From an uncultured Oscillospiraceae bacterium (GTDB lineage Bacteria; Bacillota; Clostridia; Oscillospirales; Ruminococcaceae), in assembly GCA_905212515.1 (NCBI GenBank), contig CAJMEU010000036.1:1-20656 (forward strand): DNA of 20,656 nt. Reading direction: 5' to 3'. The notes under the pieces are model-generated. The model did no database searches. It was not told the origin of the DNA and worked only from the letters and a program-made list of their open reading frames with translations. Each line of letters opens with the position of its first letter. The stretch's first letter is position 1. Made by a program: the position numbers and the translations under genes. Shown here piece by piece: positions 14,208 through 20,656 of this stretch.

Positions 14208-16567
14208 CGCGCCTGGTCGGGGCCGAGCTGCGGAAAATTTGGCACAGCCGCTTTTTCCTTCTGACTTTCACGGTGTTGCTGGGGGCGAACCTGTTTTTGC
14301 TGTGGTTCGGCACCGGGCGCACGCCGGGCAATGTGCCTGCCGCCGCATACCGCACCCTGGAGCAAACGCTGGCCGGACAGAGCATGGAGGAAATGGACGC
14401 GTTCCTTCACGGAGAGCAACACCGCGTGGAAGCGCTGAGCCACATCGACAGCATCCTGCGCAACGAGGCCTGGAACGGCGGCAAGCAGGACGAGCGGCTG
14501 CGCCAGCAGTACGCCGATGATTTCACGCAATACTATAACATCTACGCCGCGGGCGGTTTTCTGCGCTATGGCAAAACGCTGGCCCAAGAGTACAGCTTTT
14601 TAAAGACCATCGCGCTGGAATTCGAGCAGGTGGACGGGTACGAGGCCTTCCTTGATTCCATCGAGGCCAAGGCGGCCCAGCTTTCCTCCATCTCCATTTT
14701 TGCCGAGAGCAAAAGCAGATACGATCTGGCCAACATCCAGGCCACAGCGTCGGCCTTCCGGGACATGCGGGGCATCCCCATCCATTACTATCCGCAAAAG
14801 GGCCTGATGACTGCGCTGGATTTTGCCCTGACCGACGTGGTGGCGGTGTTTGCCATGCTGCTGATCGCCACGATTTTGGTGCGCACGGAACGGGACGGCG
14901 GGCTGCTGGCTTTGGTGCGCTCGACACCCGCCGGGCGGTTGGACACCGCCGCCGCCAAGCTGGCCGCCTTTGCCCTGAGCCTGGGCGTGGTGCTGCTGGG
15001 GCTGTACGGGGTCAATTTGCTTTACTGCGGCGGGCTGTACGGCTTGGGGCCGCTGTCCCGCACCATCCAAAGCGTGCCCAGCCTGATGCGCAGCACCTGG
15101 AAATTGACCGTGGGCCAGTATTTGGGCTGCTTTTTCCTGACAAAATGGGCGGCGGCATTCATCTGCGGCGCTTGGGTGATGCTGACGATGCTTTGGGCCA
15201 GACGTTTGCTGTCCGGCGCTTTGGGGGCCTTGGCGCTGATCGCCGGCAATTTGCTGATCCGCAGCCTGGTCCCCGCCACCAGCAATTTGAACGTGCTGAA
15301 ATACGCCAACCTGGTCAGCCTGCTGCGCACCAACGAGCTGCTGGGCGGCTACCGCAACTTATACTGGTTCGACGCGCCCATCCCCTTGCTGGCAGTGGAG
15401 TGCGCGGCCGCGGGGTTATTCGCACTGCTGTTCGTAAGCGCGTTCTGCCTGGTTTTCTCCCGCAAATATTTCACCCCGCCCCGGCGCAGGAGCATGGCTT
15501 TCCGCCGCCGGCGGCCAATGGCGTTCACCACGCCCCTGCGCACCGAGTGGTTCAAGGCCTTGATCCTGCAGGGCGGCGCGGTGCTGCTGGTGCTGTTCGC
15601 CGGGCTGCAGATCTACACGGCCGTCACCACCGAAAGCTACATCGACGCCGACGAGATCTATTACCGCTACTACATGCGGGGCGTGGAGGGCATGCCCACC
15701 CAGGAAAAGCTGGACTGGCTGCAAGAGCAGAACGAGGAGTTCCGCCCCCTCTACCAGCTGAACGCTGCGCTGGGGGCCGGCAAGCTCTCGGCACAGGAAT
15801 ACCAGGCCATGATGGTGGCCTACGGCAACTTGCAGCAGAAGATGGGCGTATTCCAGCGGGTGGCGGGCCAGTGGAACGCCCTGGGCAGCAAGCCCCGCAT
15901 GCAAATGGTGTACGAGACGGGCTGGCTGAAGCTGTTCGATATGGCCGACACCCAGGACGTGCAGGATGCCCTGTGGGCGGCGCTGCTGTGCGCGCTGTGC
16001 TTTGCGGGCTTTTTCTCGTCCGAACGGCAGAGCGGCATGATCAAGGTGATCGGCACCACGCCCTTGGGGCGCGTATATACCGTACGCATGAAGCTTCGTG
16101 TGGCGGCCGCGCTGTGTGCTGTTTTGACGGTGCTCAGCCTGCTGCCGCGGTTCTGGGTGGTGCTGCGGGACTACGGCCTTGGGGCCTGGACGGCGCCGGT
16201 GTACAGCATGGCGGAGTATTTCCAGGGGCCTGAACTGCCGCTGTTCCTCGTCGCTGCTTTGCTGATTTTATCCCGCTTCCTCGCCATTGGGGCCATGGCC
16301 TGTGTGACCATGATGCTCAGCCAGCGCCTGGGCAACACCTTCGGCGCGCTGTTCGCGTCGCTGCTGCTGTTCGCGCTGCCCCCGCTGCTCAGCCTTTCCG
16401 GGCTGACGAATGCCAAGTGGTGCAGCGTTTACCTGCCCTTCCACCTCTGCGCCCTGCTGGGGGATGGCGGCGGGGTATTCCTGGCGGTATTCTTCCCGCT
16501 TTTGTTCTGCGGCCTTTGCTATTATGGCAAGCTGTATCTGGAAGAACATTTTGGAGAGCAGCAATAA
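14204..16567 (+). CDS. double-module ABC-2 type permease
   Basis: A 787-residue membrane protein built from two ABC-2 permease halves. Half one (1-420) has a first membrane segment at 17-35, a large outer loop (about 40-205), and further segments near 210-226, 250-275, 308-330, 335-355 and 395-417. Half two repeats this from RTEWFKALIL (446-455), with membrane segments near 457-473, 588-605, 632-655, 678-703, 712-735 and 755-775. An internal repeat shows the duplication: ERDGGLLALVRSTPAGR at 229-245 and ERQSGMIKVIGTTPLGR at 607-623. A single chain may therefore form the full channel with a dimer of the upstream ATPase. The large outer loops and the neighbouring lipoprotein suggest that it handles an extracellular or membrane substrate, which is inference. 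Confidence 0.9.
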   Translation: MTRLVGAELRKIWHSRFFLLTFTVLLGANLFLLWFGTGRTPGNVPAAAYRTLEQTLAGQSMEEMDAFLHGEQHRVEALSHIDSILRNEAWNGGKQDERLRQQYADDFTQYYNIYAAGGFLRYGKTLAQEYSFLKTIALEFEQVDGYEAFLDSIEAKAAQLSSISIFAESKSRYDLANIQATASAFRDMRGIPIHYYPQKGLMTALDFALTDVVAVFAMLLIATILVRTERDGGLLALVRSTPAGRLDTAAAKLAAFALSLGVVLLGLYGVNLLYCGGLYGLGPLSRTIQSVPSLMRSTWKLTVGQYLGCFFLTKWAAAFICGAWVMLTMLWARRLLSGALGALALIAGNLLIRSLVPATSNLNVLKYANLVSLLRTNELLGGYRNLYWFDAPIPLLAVECAAAGLFALLFVSAFCLVFSRKYFTPPRRRSMAFRRRRPMAFTTPLRTEWFKALILQGGAVLLVLFAGLQIYTAVTTESYIDADEIYYRYYMRGVEGMPTQEKLDWLQEQNEEFRPLYQLNAALGAGKLSAQEYQAMMVAYGNLQQKMGVFQRVAGQWNALGSKPRMQMVYETGWLKLFDMADTQDVQDALWAALLCALCFAGFFSSERQSGMIKVIGTTPLGRVYTVRMKLRVAAALCAVLTVLSLLPRFWVVLRDYGLGAWTAPVYSMAEYFQGPELPLFLVAALLILSRFLAIGAMACVTMMLSQRLGNTFGALFASLLLFALPPLLSLSGLTNAKWCSVYLPFHLCALLGDGGGVFLAVFFPLLFCGLCYYGKLYLEEHFGEQQ

Positions 16568-16632
16568 AAAGCGCAGGCGTTTTTTCGTTTCAACACAAAA
16601 ATGTGAACAAAAGTGTGAACAGCAATAAAATG

Positions 16633-16668
16633 AAACCCCTGTAGAACCTTGATTCTACAGGGGTTTTT
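16633..16668. terminator. bidirectional terminator between the ABC operon and tmRNA
   Basis: A 14-bp perfect stem AAACCCCTGTAGAA (16633-16646) / TTCTACAGGGGTTT (16653-16666) with loop CCTTGA. It is followed by T residues on the plus strand and by TTTCATTTTATT on the minus strand. It serves the ABC operon and, from the other side, the tmRNA whose 3' end lies five bases away. Confidence 0.92.
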
Positions 16669-16670
16669 CA

Positions 16671-17019
16671 TGGTGGAGATGAGGGGAATCGAACCCCTGT
16701 CCGAAAAGAAGTCCGCGCTAGTATCTCCGGGTGCAGTTTATCTACAAAATTCCCTTGGCATCAGGCGGATAAACACGCCGGTGCTTTGGTAGCTTCATGA
16801 GGTCATGACGGCCCGCAAAGCTTGAGGCCGTTCACGTTCAGTATCTAAATGATGCCCTGGCCCCACACGATACTGGAGTGGGCAGGACAGCAGCCTTAGT
16901 TAGGCTGCGACAGCTAATTTATTGTTGTTAGCTATTTGTTTGGAGGCGTTTAAAGTGCGGCCCCCGAGCACTACCCGCTGCTTTCGTTTTCCTCTCCCCG
17001 TCGAAACCTTTACATCCCC
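16671..17019 (-). ncRNA. ssrA: transfer-messenger RNA (tmRNA)
   Basis: A 349-base tmRNA. The 5' end GGGGATG (17019-17013) pairs with CATCTCC before the encoded 3' ACCA (16671-16674), forming the alanyl tRNA-like acceptor. The conserved 5' stretch GTAAAGGTTTCGACGGGG and the T-arm GGGGTTCGAATCCCC-like block (16683-16699) are present. The tag frame runs from 16947 to 16900 and encodes ASKQIANNNKLAVAA, then TAA with a second TAA one base on. With SmpB it rescues ribosomes stalled on broken mRNA and tags the product for proteolysis. The gene starts 25 bases after smpB with no room for a separate intergenic promoter, so it is probably processed from the smpB transcript or started inside smpB. Confidence 0.96.
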
Positions 17020-17044
17020 ACGGTATCGAGAAGGCCTTGCGGCC

Positions 17045-17512
17045 TTATCTTCCTTGTGTTTTCATGGCGCGGTCGATATCGCGCTTGGCGTCGCGCACGG
17101 CCATATCCGCGCGTTTGTCGTACAGCTTTTTGCCTTTGCACAGGCCCAGTTCCAGTTTCACCTTGCCGTGTTTGAAGTACAGCTGCAGGGGGATCAGGGT
17201 ATAACCCTGCAGCTTTTTCTCCTGGGATAAGTGGCGTATCTCCTTTTTGTGCACCAGCAGCTTGCGCTTGCGCATGGGGTCGCGGTTGAAGATGTTCCCC
17301 TTTTCATAGGGGCTGACGTGCATGCCCAATACGAACAGTTCGCCGCCTTCTTCCTCGATCCAGGAGTCCTTGATATTGACCTGGCCCGCGCGGATGCTTT
17401 TCACTTCCGTGCCCACCAGACTCAGGCCCGCTTCCAGCTTTTCCAGCACGAAATAGTCGTGGCGGGCTTTGCGGTTCTCCGCAATGGGCTTTATGCCCTG
17501 CTTCTCGGCCAT
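17045..17512 (-). CDS. smpB: SsrA-binding protein
   Basis: A 155-residue basic protein that binds the tRNA-like domain of tmRNA and brings it to stalled ribosomes. Family landmarks are the N-terminal IAENRKARHDYFVLE, GLSLVGTEVKSIRAG (29-43), the VSPYEKGN turn, RKRKLLVHKKEI, and the basic C-terminal tail (about 130-155, DKRADMAVRDAKRDIDRAMK) that enters the mRNA channel of the ribosome. Length is normal. The ATG follows AGGAG by nine bases. The gene is directly followed by ssrA on the same strand, so protein and RNA partners of trans-translation share a transcription unit. Confidence 0.97.
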   Translation of the reverse strand: MAEKQGIKPIAENRKARHDYFVLEKLEAGLSLVGTEVKSIRAGQVNIKDSWIEEEGGELFVLGMHVSPYEKGNIFNRDPMRKRKLLVHKKEIRHLSQEKKLQGYTLIPLQLYFKHGKVKLELGLCKGKKLYDKRADMAVRDAKRDIDRAMKTQGR

Positions 17513-17543
17513 TTCGCACGCTCCTCTCGCCGAAAGTTGTTTT

Positions 17544-17572
17544 ACAATACACCTATTTCAATGATTTGTCAA
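17544..17572 (-). promoter_or_regulatory. promoter of the smpB-ssrA unit
   Basis: On the minus strand a perfect TTGACA -35 box is present (17568-17573 region, TTGACA read from 17573 with core 17567-17572), then a spacer of 17 bases and TATTGT (17544-17549). It sits in the 71-base gap after recR, so smpB and ssrA have their own start even if recR transcripts read through. Confidence 0.65.
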
Positions 17573-17583
17573 GGGGCAGGCTG

Positions 17584-18183
17584 TCACAGCTCGCCCCGGT
17601 TGGCCAAACTGCGGCCCAGCGTCACCTCGTCGGCGTACTCCAGGTTGCTGCCCACAGGCAGGCCGTAGGCCAGGCGCGTGACCTTGACGCCCAGGGGCTT
17701 CACCAGCTTGGCCACATACATGGCCGTGGCCTCCCCCTCCACCGTGGGATTGGTTGCCATGATGATCTCCTTCACCTGGCCGTCCTGCAGGCGGGCCAGC
17801 AGCTCCTTGATGCACAGCTGCTCAGCGCCCACGCCGTCCATGGGGGAAATCAGGCCGTGCAGCACATGGTAGAGGCCCCGGTACTCCCGCGTGCGCTCAA
17901 AGGCCGTCACATCGCGCGGGTTCTCCACCACGCAGATGATGCTGCGGTCCCTCCCCTCGCCGGCACAGATGGAACATTCGTCCCCCTCGGTGAAATTCTG
18001 GCACACCTTGCAGCGGTGGATCTTGGTGTGGGCGTCCTCGATGGCCCGCGCAAAGTCCAGCGCCTCGCCTTTGTCCATGGCCAGCACCTGATAGGCCAGG
18101 CGCGTGGCGCCTTTCCTGCCGATGCCGGGCAGCTTGGCAAATTGCTCGATCAGCCGCTCCAGCGGCGCCGCATTGTACTCCAT
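17584..18183 (-). CDS. recR: recombination mediator protein RecR
   Basis: A 199-residue protein of the RecFOR pathway, which loads RecA on gapped DNA. The helix-hairpin-helix LPGIGRKGATRLA lies at 18-30. The four-cysteine zinc finger is Cys58, Cys61, Cys70, Cys73, and the Toprim domain starts at about residue 80 (SIICVVENPRDV). The C-terminus TLGRSLANRGEL is typical. The ATG at 18183 is chosen over a longer in-frame start at 18270. It has AAAGGAG upstream, gives the normal RecR length and the normal N-terminus MEYNAAPLERLI, and removes an overlap with ebfC. It ends the dnaX-ebfC-recR cluster. Confidence 0.96.
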   Translation of the reverse strand: MEYNAAPLERLIEQFAKLPGIGRKGATRLAYQVLAMDKGEALDFARAIEDAHTKIHRCKVCQNFTEGDECSICAGEGRDRSIICVVENPRDVTAFERTREYRGLYHVLHGLISPMDGVGAEQLCIKELLARLQDGQVKEIIMATNPTVEGEATAMYVAKLVKPLGVKVTRLAYGLPVGSNLEYADEVTLGRSLANRGEL

Positions 18184-18199
18184 GCTTGTGATGCTCCTT

Positions 18200-18547
18200 T
18201 TACAGCCCCGGGATCCCCAGGCCGCCCAAACTGCCGGTGATGGCGCCCATCTCCGTTTCGGCCGCCTCATCCACCACGCGCACCGCCTCGTTCACGGCCG
18301 CCGCTACCAGGTCCTCCAGCATCTCGATGTCGTCAGGCTGCACGATGTCCGGGTTCAGCTTCACCTTCGTCACCTCGTGCTTGCCGGTCATGGTCAGCTC
18401 CACCATGCCGCCGCCCGCGGTCACATTGTATTCCGTGGCCTCCAGTTCTTCCTGCTTTTTCTTCATGTTGTCCTGCATCTGCTGGGCCTGCTGCATCAGC
18501 TGGCTCATATTCTGCTTTCCGTAGCCCTGGGGCAATCTTGCTTTCAT
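18200..18547 (-). CDS. ebfC: YbaB/EbfC-family nucleoid-associated protein
   Basis: A 115-residue DNA-binding protein of the YbaB/EbfC family. After a short GYGKQ leader it has the glutamine- and methionine-rich helix QLMQQAQQMQDNMKKKQEEL (16-35), the strands YNVTAGGGMVELTMTGKHEV, and the LNPDIV / EMLEDLVAAAVNEAV helix, ending in a glycine-rich GSLGGLGIPGL tail. The family forms tweezer-like dimers that bind DNA and the gene usually lies between dnaX and recR, as here. The start is supported by AAGGAGAG. An internal ATG at residue 14 gives a shorter alternative without a comparable site. Confidence 0.95.
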   Translation of the reverse strand: MKARLPQGYGKQNMSQLMQQAQQMQDNMKKKQEELEATEYNVTAGGGMVELTMTGKHEVTKVKLNPDIVQPDDIEMLEDLVAAAVNEAVRVVDEAAETEMGAITGSLGGLGIPGL

Positions 18548-18559
18548 ATCGTTCTCTCC

Positions 18560-20257
18560 TTACGGTTCGTTGTTATAAACTACTTCCACGCCAAGCTGGC
18601 TCAGCTGATCCAGCGTATCCTGGGCCGTCTGGCTTTGCTTCTGGGCGGCAGTTTTCTTTTTATAAGGGCCGATGGCGTAGCGCGCGCCCGTCACCTCGGC
18701 GATAACGCGCTTGATGAGGTCGGAAGAATACTCGTTTTTGCGCATATACTCGAGGAACAAGTCGCTGCCGTCGATCAGCACACGGCGGCCGTCATAATAA
18801 GCCTTGGTGGCGCGCATGTTCGCGTACAAAAGCTGATCCTGCTCCGCCATGCGGCGCACCACTTCTTCCCAGGGGGCGAAAGGCTGTTCCTCCATGCCGT
18901 CGGGCAGCGGGGGCGGCGCGGCCAGCTTGGGGGCGGCTTGCGCCGGTGTTTGTTCCGGCGCCGGCCTTTGCGGCTTCGCCGGCAGGGGCTGGGGCGACGG
19001 CGCGGCCGCCTGTTTGGCCGCCGACGCAGGCGGGGGCGGCGCGGGCTGTTCCCACGGCGGCGGGTCCTGCTGGGGGGCCGCCGGCTGCGGCGGCGCAAGG
19101 GGCGCCGTGGCAAAGGGCTGGGGCCCTGGTTCAGCTGCCCGCTGTGCAGGGGCCATTTGGGCCGCGGCAGGCTGCTGCTCAGGCTGACACAGGCGGAACA
19201 GCGCCAGCTCCAGTTCGATGCGGGCGTCCGCGCCCTTGCCCATCTTTTCCAGCGCCTCGCACAAGGCCTTGATGGCCCGCACCGCGTCCTGCTGAGGCAC
19301 GCCGGGAGCGGCCTCCTCGTAGCGCTTTTCATCCTCGGCGCTCACGCCGGCCAACAGGTCCCCGGCACCGGCCACCCCTGCCAGCAGCAGGTTGCGGTAG
19401 TGCAGGATCAATTCGTCGCACAAGCGCTTGATGTCGATGCTCTTCTCCCGCAGCTGGGCCACCAGCGTCAGCGCGGCGGCCGCGTCCTGGCGGGACAAAG
19501 CGTCGGACATTTGGAACAGATAGCTTTTGTCGGTGACGCCGGCCATCTTGCGCACCAGGTCCTCGTCCACCTGGTCGCTGACGCCGGCGCAGGTATCCAG
19601 GATGGACAGCGCGTCGCGCATGGCGCCGTCGGCCAGCCGGGCGATCAGCCCTGCCGCCCCGGGCGTCAGGCTGATATTCTCCTGCTGGGCCACATAGCAC
19701 AGCCGCCCCTCGATATCCTTCGGCGTGATACGCGTGAAATCGTACCGCTGGCAGCGGGAGAGAATGGTGGCCGGCACCTTGTGGATCTCCGTGGTGGCCA
19801 GGATAAAGATGACGTGGCTGGGCGGCTCCTCCATGATCTTCAGCAGGGCGTTGAAAGCCGCCACTGACAGCATGTGCACCTCGTCGATGATGTATACCTT
19901 GTATTTTCCCTCGCTGGGGGTGTAGGCCGTCTCGTCCCGCAGATCACGGATGCTGTCCACGCCGTTGTTGGAGGCGGCGTCGATCTCCACCACATCCATG
20001 ACGCTGCCGTCGTCGATGCCTTTGCAGATCGCGCACACGCCGCAGGGGTCCGCCCCGTTGCGGCTGGGGCAGTTCACCGCCTTGGCAAAAATTTTGGCGC
20101 AGGTGGTTTTGCCCGTGCCGCGCGTGCCTGTGAAGATATAGGCGTGGCCCACTTTGTCGTGCAGCAGCTGATTTTTCAGGGCCGTCGTCACGCCCTCCTG
20201 GCCCACCACGTCGCTGAAAGTGGCCGGGCGCCATTTGCGGTACAGTGCACGGTACAT
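18560..20257 (-). CDS. dnaX: DNA polymerase III subunit gamma/tau
   Basis: A 565-residue clamp-loader ATPase. The AAA+ core has Walker A GTRGTGKT (44-51), zinc-binding Cys63, Cys72, Cys75 and Cys78, Walker B YIIDEVHML (122-130), sensor ATTE (154-157) and the SRC arginine finger (167-169). A helical collar region follows to about 358, then a linker of roughly 95 residues made almost only of Pro, Ala and Gln (359-455), then a C-terminal tau-like domain to the end. The ATG at 20257 is chosen because it follows GGGAGGTGA and gives the standard MYRALYRKWRP start; the frame stays open upstream, but only through the SRP RNA gene. No programmed frameshift that would give a gamma form was found at the usual place. 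Confidence 0.96.
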   Translation of the reverse strand: MYRALYRKWRPATFSDVVGQEGVTTALKNQLLHDKVGHAYIFTGTRGTGKTTCAKIFAKAVNCPSRNGADPCGVCAICKGIDDGSVMDVVEIDAASNNGVDSIRDLRDETAYTPSEGKYKVYIIDEVHMLSVAAFNALLKIMEEPPSHVIFILATTEIHKVPATILSRCQRYDFTRITPKDIEGRLCYVAQQENISLTPGAAGLIARLADGAMRDALSILDTCAGVSDQVDEDLVRKMAGVTDKSYLFQMSDALSRQDAAAALTLVAQLREKSIDIKRLCDELILHYRNLLLAGVAGAGDLLAGVSAEDEKRYEEAAPGVPQQDAVRAIKALCEALEKMGKGADARIELELALFRLCQPEQQPAAAQMAPAQRAAEPGPQPFATAPLAPPQPAAPQQDPPPWEQPAPPPPASAAKQAAAPSPQPLPAKPQRPAPEQTPAQAAPKLAAPPPLPDGMEEQPFAPWEEVVRRMAEQDQLLYANMRATKAYYDGRRVLIDGSDLFLEYMRKNEYSSDLIKRVIAEVTGARYAIGPYKKKTAAQKQSQTAQDTLDQLSQLGVEVVYNNEP

Positions 20258-20281
20258 GTGCCTCACCTCCCTTTCACAATG

Positions 20282-20311
20282 AAAAAGGACGGGACGCGGC
20301 GATCCCCGCCC
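20282..20311 (-). terminator. terminator of the SRP RNA
   Basis: On the minus strand GGGCGGGG and TCCCGTCC form a stem of about seven to eight pairs with two G-U wobbles and a 9-base loop, followed by five T residues (20286-20282). It ends 24 bases before the dnaX start, so dnaX is expressed by read-through or from a promoter that I did not find. Confidence 0.7.
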
Positions 20312-20323
20312 GGTGTACGGTTT

Positions 20324-20439
20324 GGTATGCAGAGGACAGACTGCCTGCGGCGCACGAAACAGACCACTTAGTGCTGCTTGGTTCCCCATCTGACACGGTT
20401 CATGGCGCCCCGTCGCGCAGGGCCCGCCCTCTGCATACC
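20324..20439 (-). ncRNA. ffs: signal recognition particle RNA, small bacterial type
   Basis: A 116-base RNA whose ends pair perfectly over 12 bases: GGTATGCAGAGG (20439-20428) with CCTCTGCATACC (20335-20324). The apical part carries the Ffh-binding helix 8 signature, GTCAG-ATGG-GGAA-CCAAGCAGC, with a GGAA tetraloop and the symmetric internal loop. No Alu domain is seen, so this is the short 4.5S-like form rather than the long Bacillus form. The RNA and Ffh target membrane proteins to the translocon. The place directly upstream of dnaX matches Firmicutes gene order. The exact ends may differ by a few bases. Confidence 0.9.
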
Positions 20440-20477
20440 GAACGGCACACACTACGCCCTGTCCGGTTTGTTTTTCT

Positions 20478-20506
20478 ATTATAATATAAAAAGCCGCCGA
20501 TTGCAA
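20478..20506 (-). promoter_or_regulatory. strong promoter of the SRP RNA
   Basis: On the minus strand TTGCAA (20501-20506), a 17-bp spacer and a perfect TATAAT (20478-20483), about 39 bases before the SRP RNA 5' end, leaving a short leader to be processed. Confidence 0.8.
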
Positions 20507-20519
20507 CCTTTTGCCCGGG

Positions 20520-20550
20520 AAAAAGCGGCGGGCCCCTGTGAGCCCGCCGC
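20520..20550 (-). terminator. terminator of a minus-strand gene beyond the right edge
   Basis: A 9-bp stem GCGGCGGGC (20525-20533) / GCCCGCCGC (20542-20550) with an A-run at 20520-20524, that is a T-run on the minus strand. It ends a transcript entering from the right, upstream of the SRP RNA promoter. Confidence 0.85.
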
Positions 20551-20556
20551 CCGTGT

Positions 20557-20656
20557 CTATCCCCCGTGAAAAAACGTATTGGAGGCTCTCGCCGTGCGTG
20601 GGGCCGCCGGCGGCGTTGGGCTCAGGGGGCGGGCAATTTTGCGCGGGGGGGGGGCA
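20557..20656 (-). CDS. possible 3' end of a gene entering from the right edge
   Basis: One minus-strand frame is open from the window edge to a TAG at 20559-20557, seven bases before the terminator stem, and would end in RTARASNTFFHGG. The stop position next to a terminator is what a gene end looks like, but the peptide is rich in Pro and Ala and I recognise no family. In related genomes a tRNA adenosine deaminase gene (tadA) often lies here; this fragment does not show its C-terminus clearly. Confidence 0.3.
   Translation of the reverse strand, partial: APPPRKIARPLSPTPPAAPRTARASNTFFHGG

Noticed and set aside
18184..18270. A longer start for RecR
   Set aside because: It would overlap ebfC by 71 bases and add residues absent from RecR; the ATG at 18183 has AAAGGAG upstream.
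18651..18664. An A-rich stretch in dnaX (TATAAAAAGAAAAC on the minus strand) as a programmed frameshift site
   Set aside because: It lies about 35 codons before the C-terminus, after the linker and most of the tau domain, so it could not create a gamma-type product.
20258..20506. An in-frame extension of dnaX by 83 residues at the N-terminus
   Set aside because: The extension runs through the SRP RNA and its terminator; the ATG at 20257 has a strong ribosome binding site and gives the standard family N-terminus.
20645..20654. A run of ten G residues at the right edge
   Set aside because: Most likely a homopolymer at a contig end or a sequencing artefact; no feature can be supported from it.

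Overview
The window reads as chromosomal DNA of a GC-rich Clostridia member, most likely of the Oscillospiraceae/Ruminococcaceae group. The evidence is family content and gene order: DUF951, DUF4364, an SRP RNA-dnaX-ebfC-recR block, smpB-ssrA, Gram-positive type Shine-Dalgarno sites and sigma-A type promoters. The species cannot be fixed from the sequence alone.

Layout. Positions 1-52 hold the 5' part of a tRNA-Ala(GGC) on the minus strand, divergent from a GNAT acetyltransferase (205-687). A bidirectional terminator separates that gene from a minus-strand housekeeping operon (5749 down to 734): DUF951 zinc-ribbon protein, release factor 1, Sua5-type threonylcarbamoyl-AMP synthase, dephospho-CoA kinase, a membrane-anchored lytic transglycosylase and an M18 aminopeptidase. 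Several of its genes overlap. From about 5889 the plus strand carries an S1-domain RNA-binding protein and a DUF4364 protein.

An unusually long intergenic region (7552-8136) follows. It contains a 12-bp inverted repeat 249 bases apart that encloses at least five further hairpins, with a terminator-like hairpin downstream. It looks like a large structured RNA or a fold-back repeat element and matches no RNA class I can recognise. A ROK-family regulator and an MFS transporter come next and form a probable sugar-responsive pair.

Positions 10528-16567 hold the accessory part. An orphan LytTR response regulator is followed directly by two direct repeats that fit the LytTR-binding consensus, placed just upstream of a promoter for a secreted protein of unknown function. 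Then come a lipoprotein gene broken by one in-frame stop codon, an ABC ATPase and a double-length ABC-2 permease, coupled by overlapping start and stop signals. The secreted protein and the lipoprotein are visibly AT-richer than all their neighbours, which suggests acquisition or fast diversification. This LytTR / secreted protein / lipoprotein-ABC set and the structured intergenic element are the two candidates for undescribed biology here.

The right end (16671-20506) is a minus-strand housekeeping block: SRP RNA with a near-consensus promoter, dnaX, ebfC and recR, then smpB and tmRNA from their own promoter. The last 100 bases seem to hold the end of another minus-strand gene and finish in a run of ten G residues.
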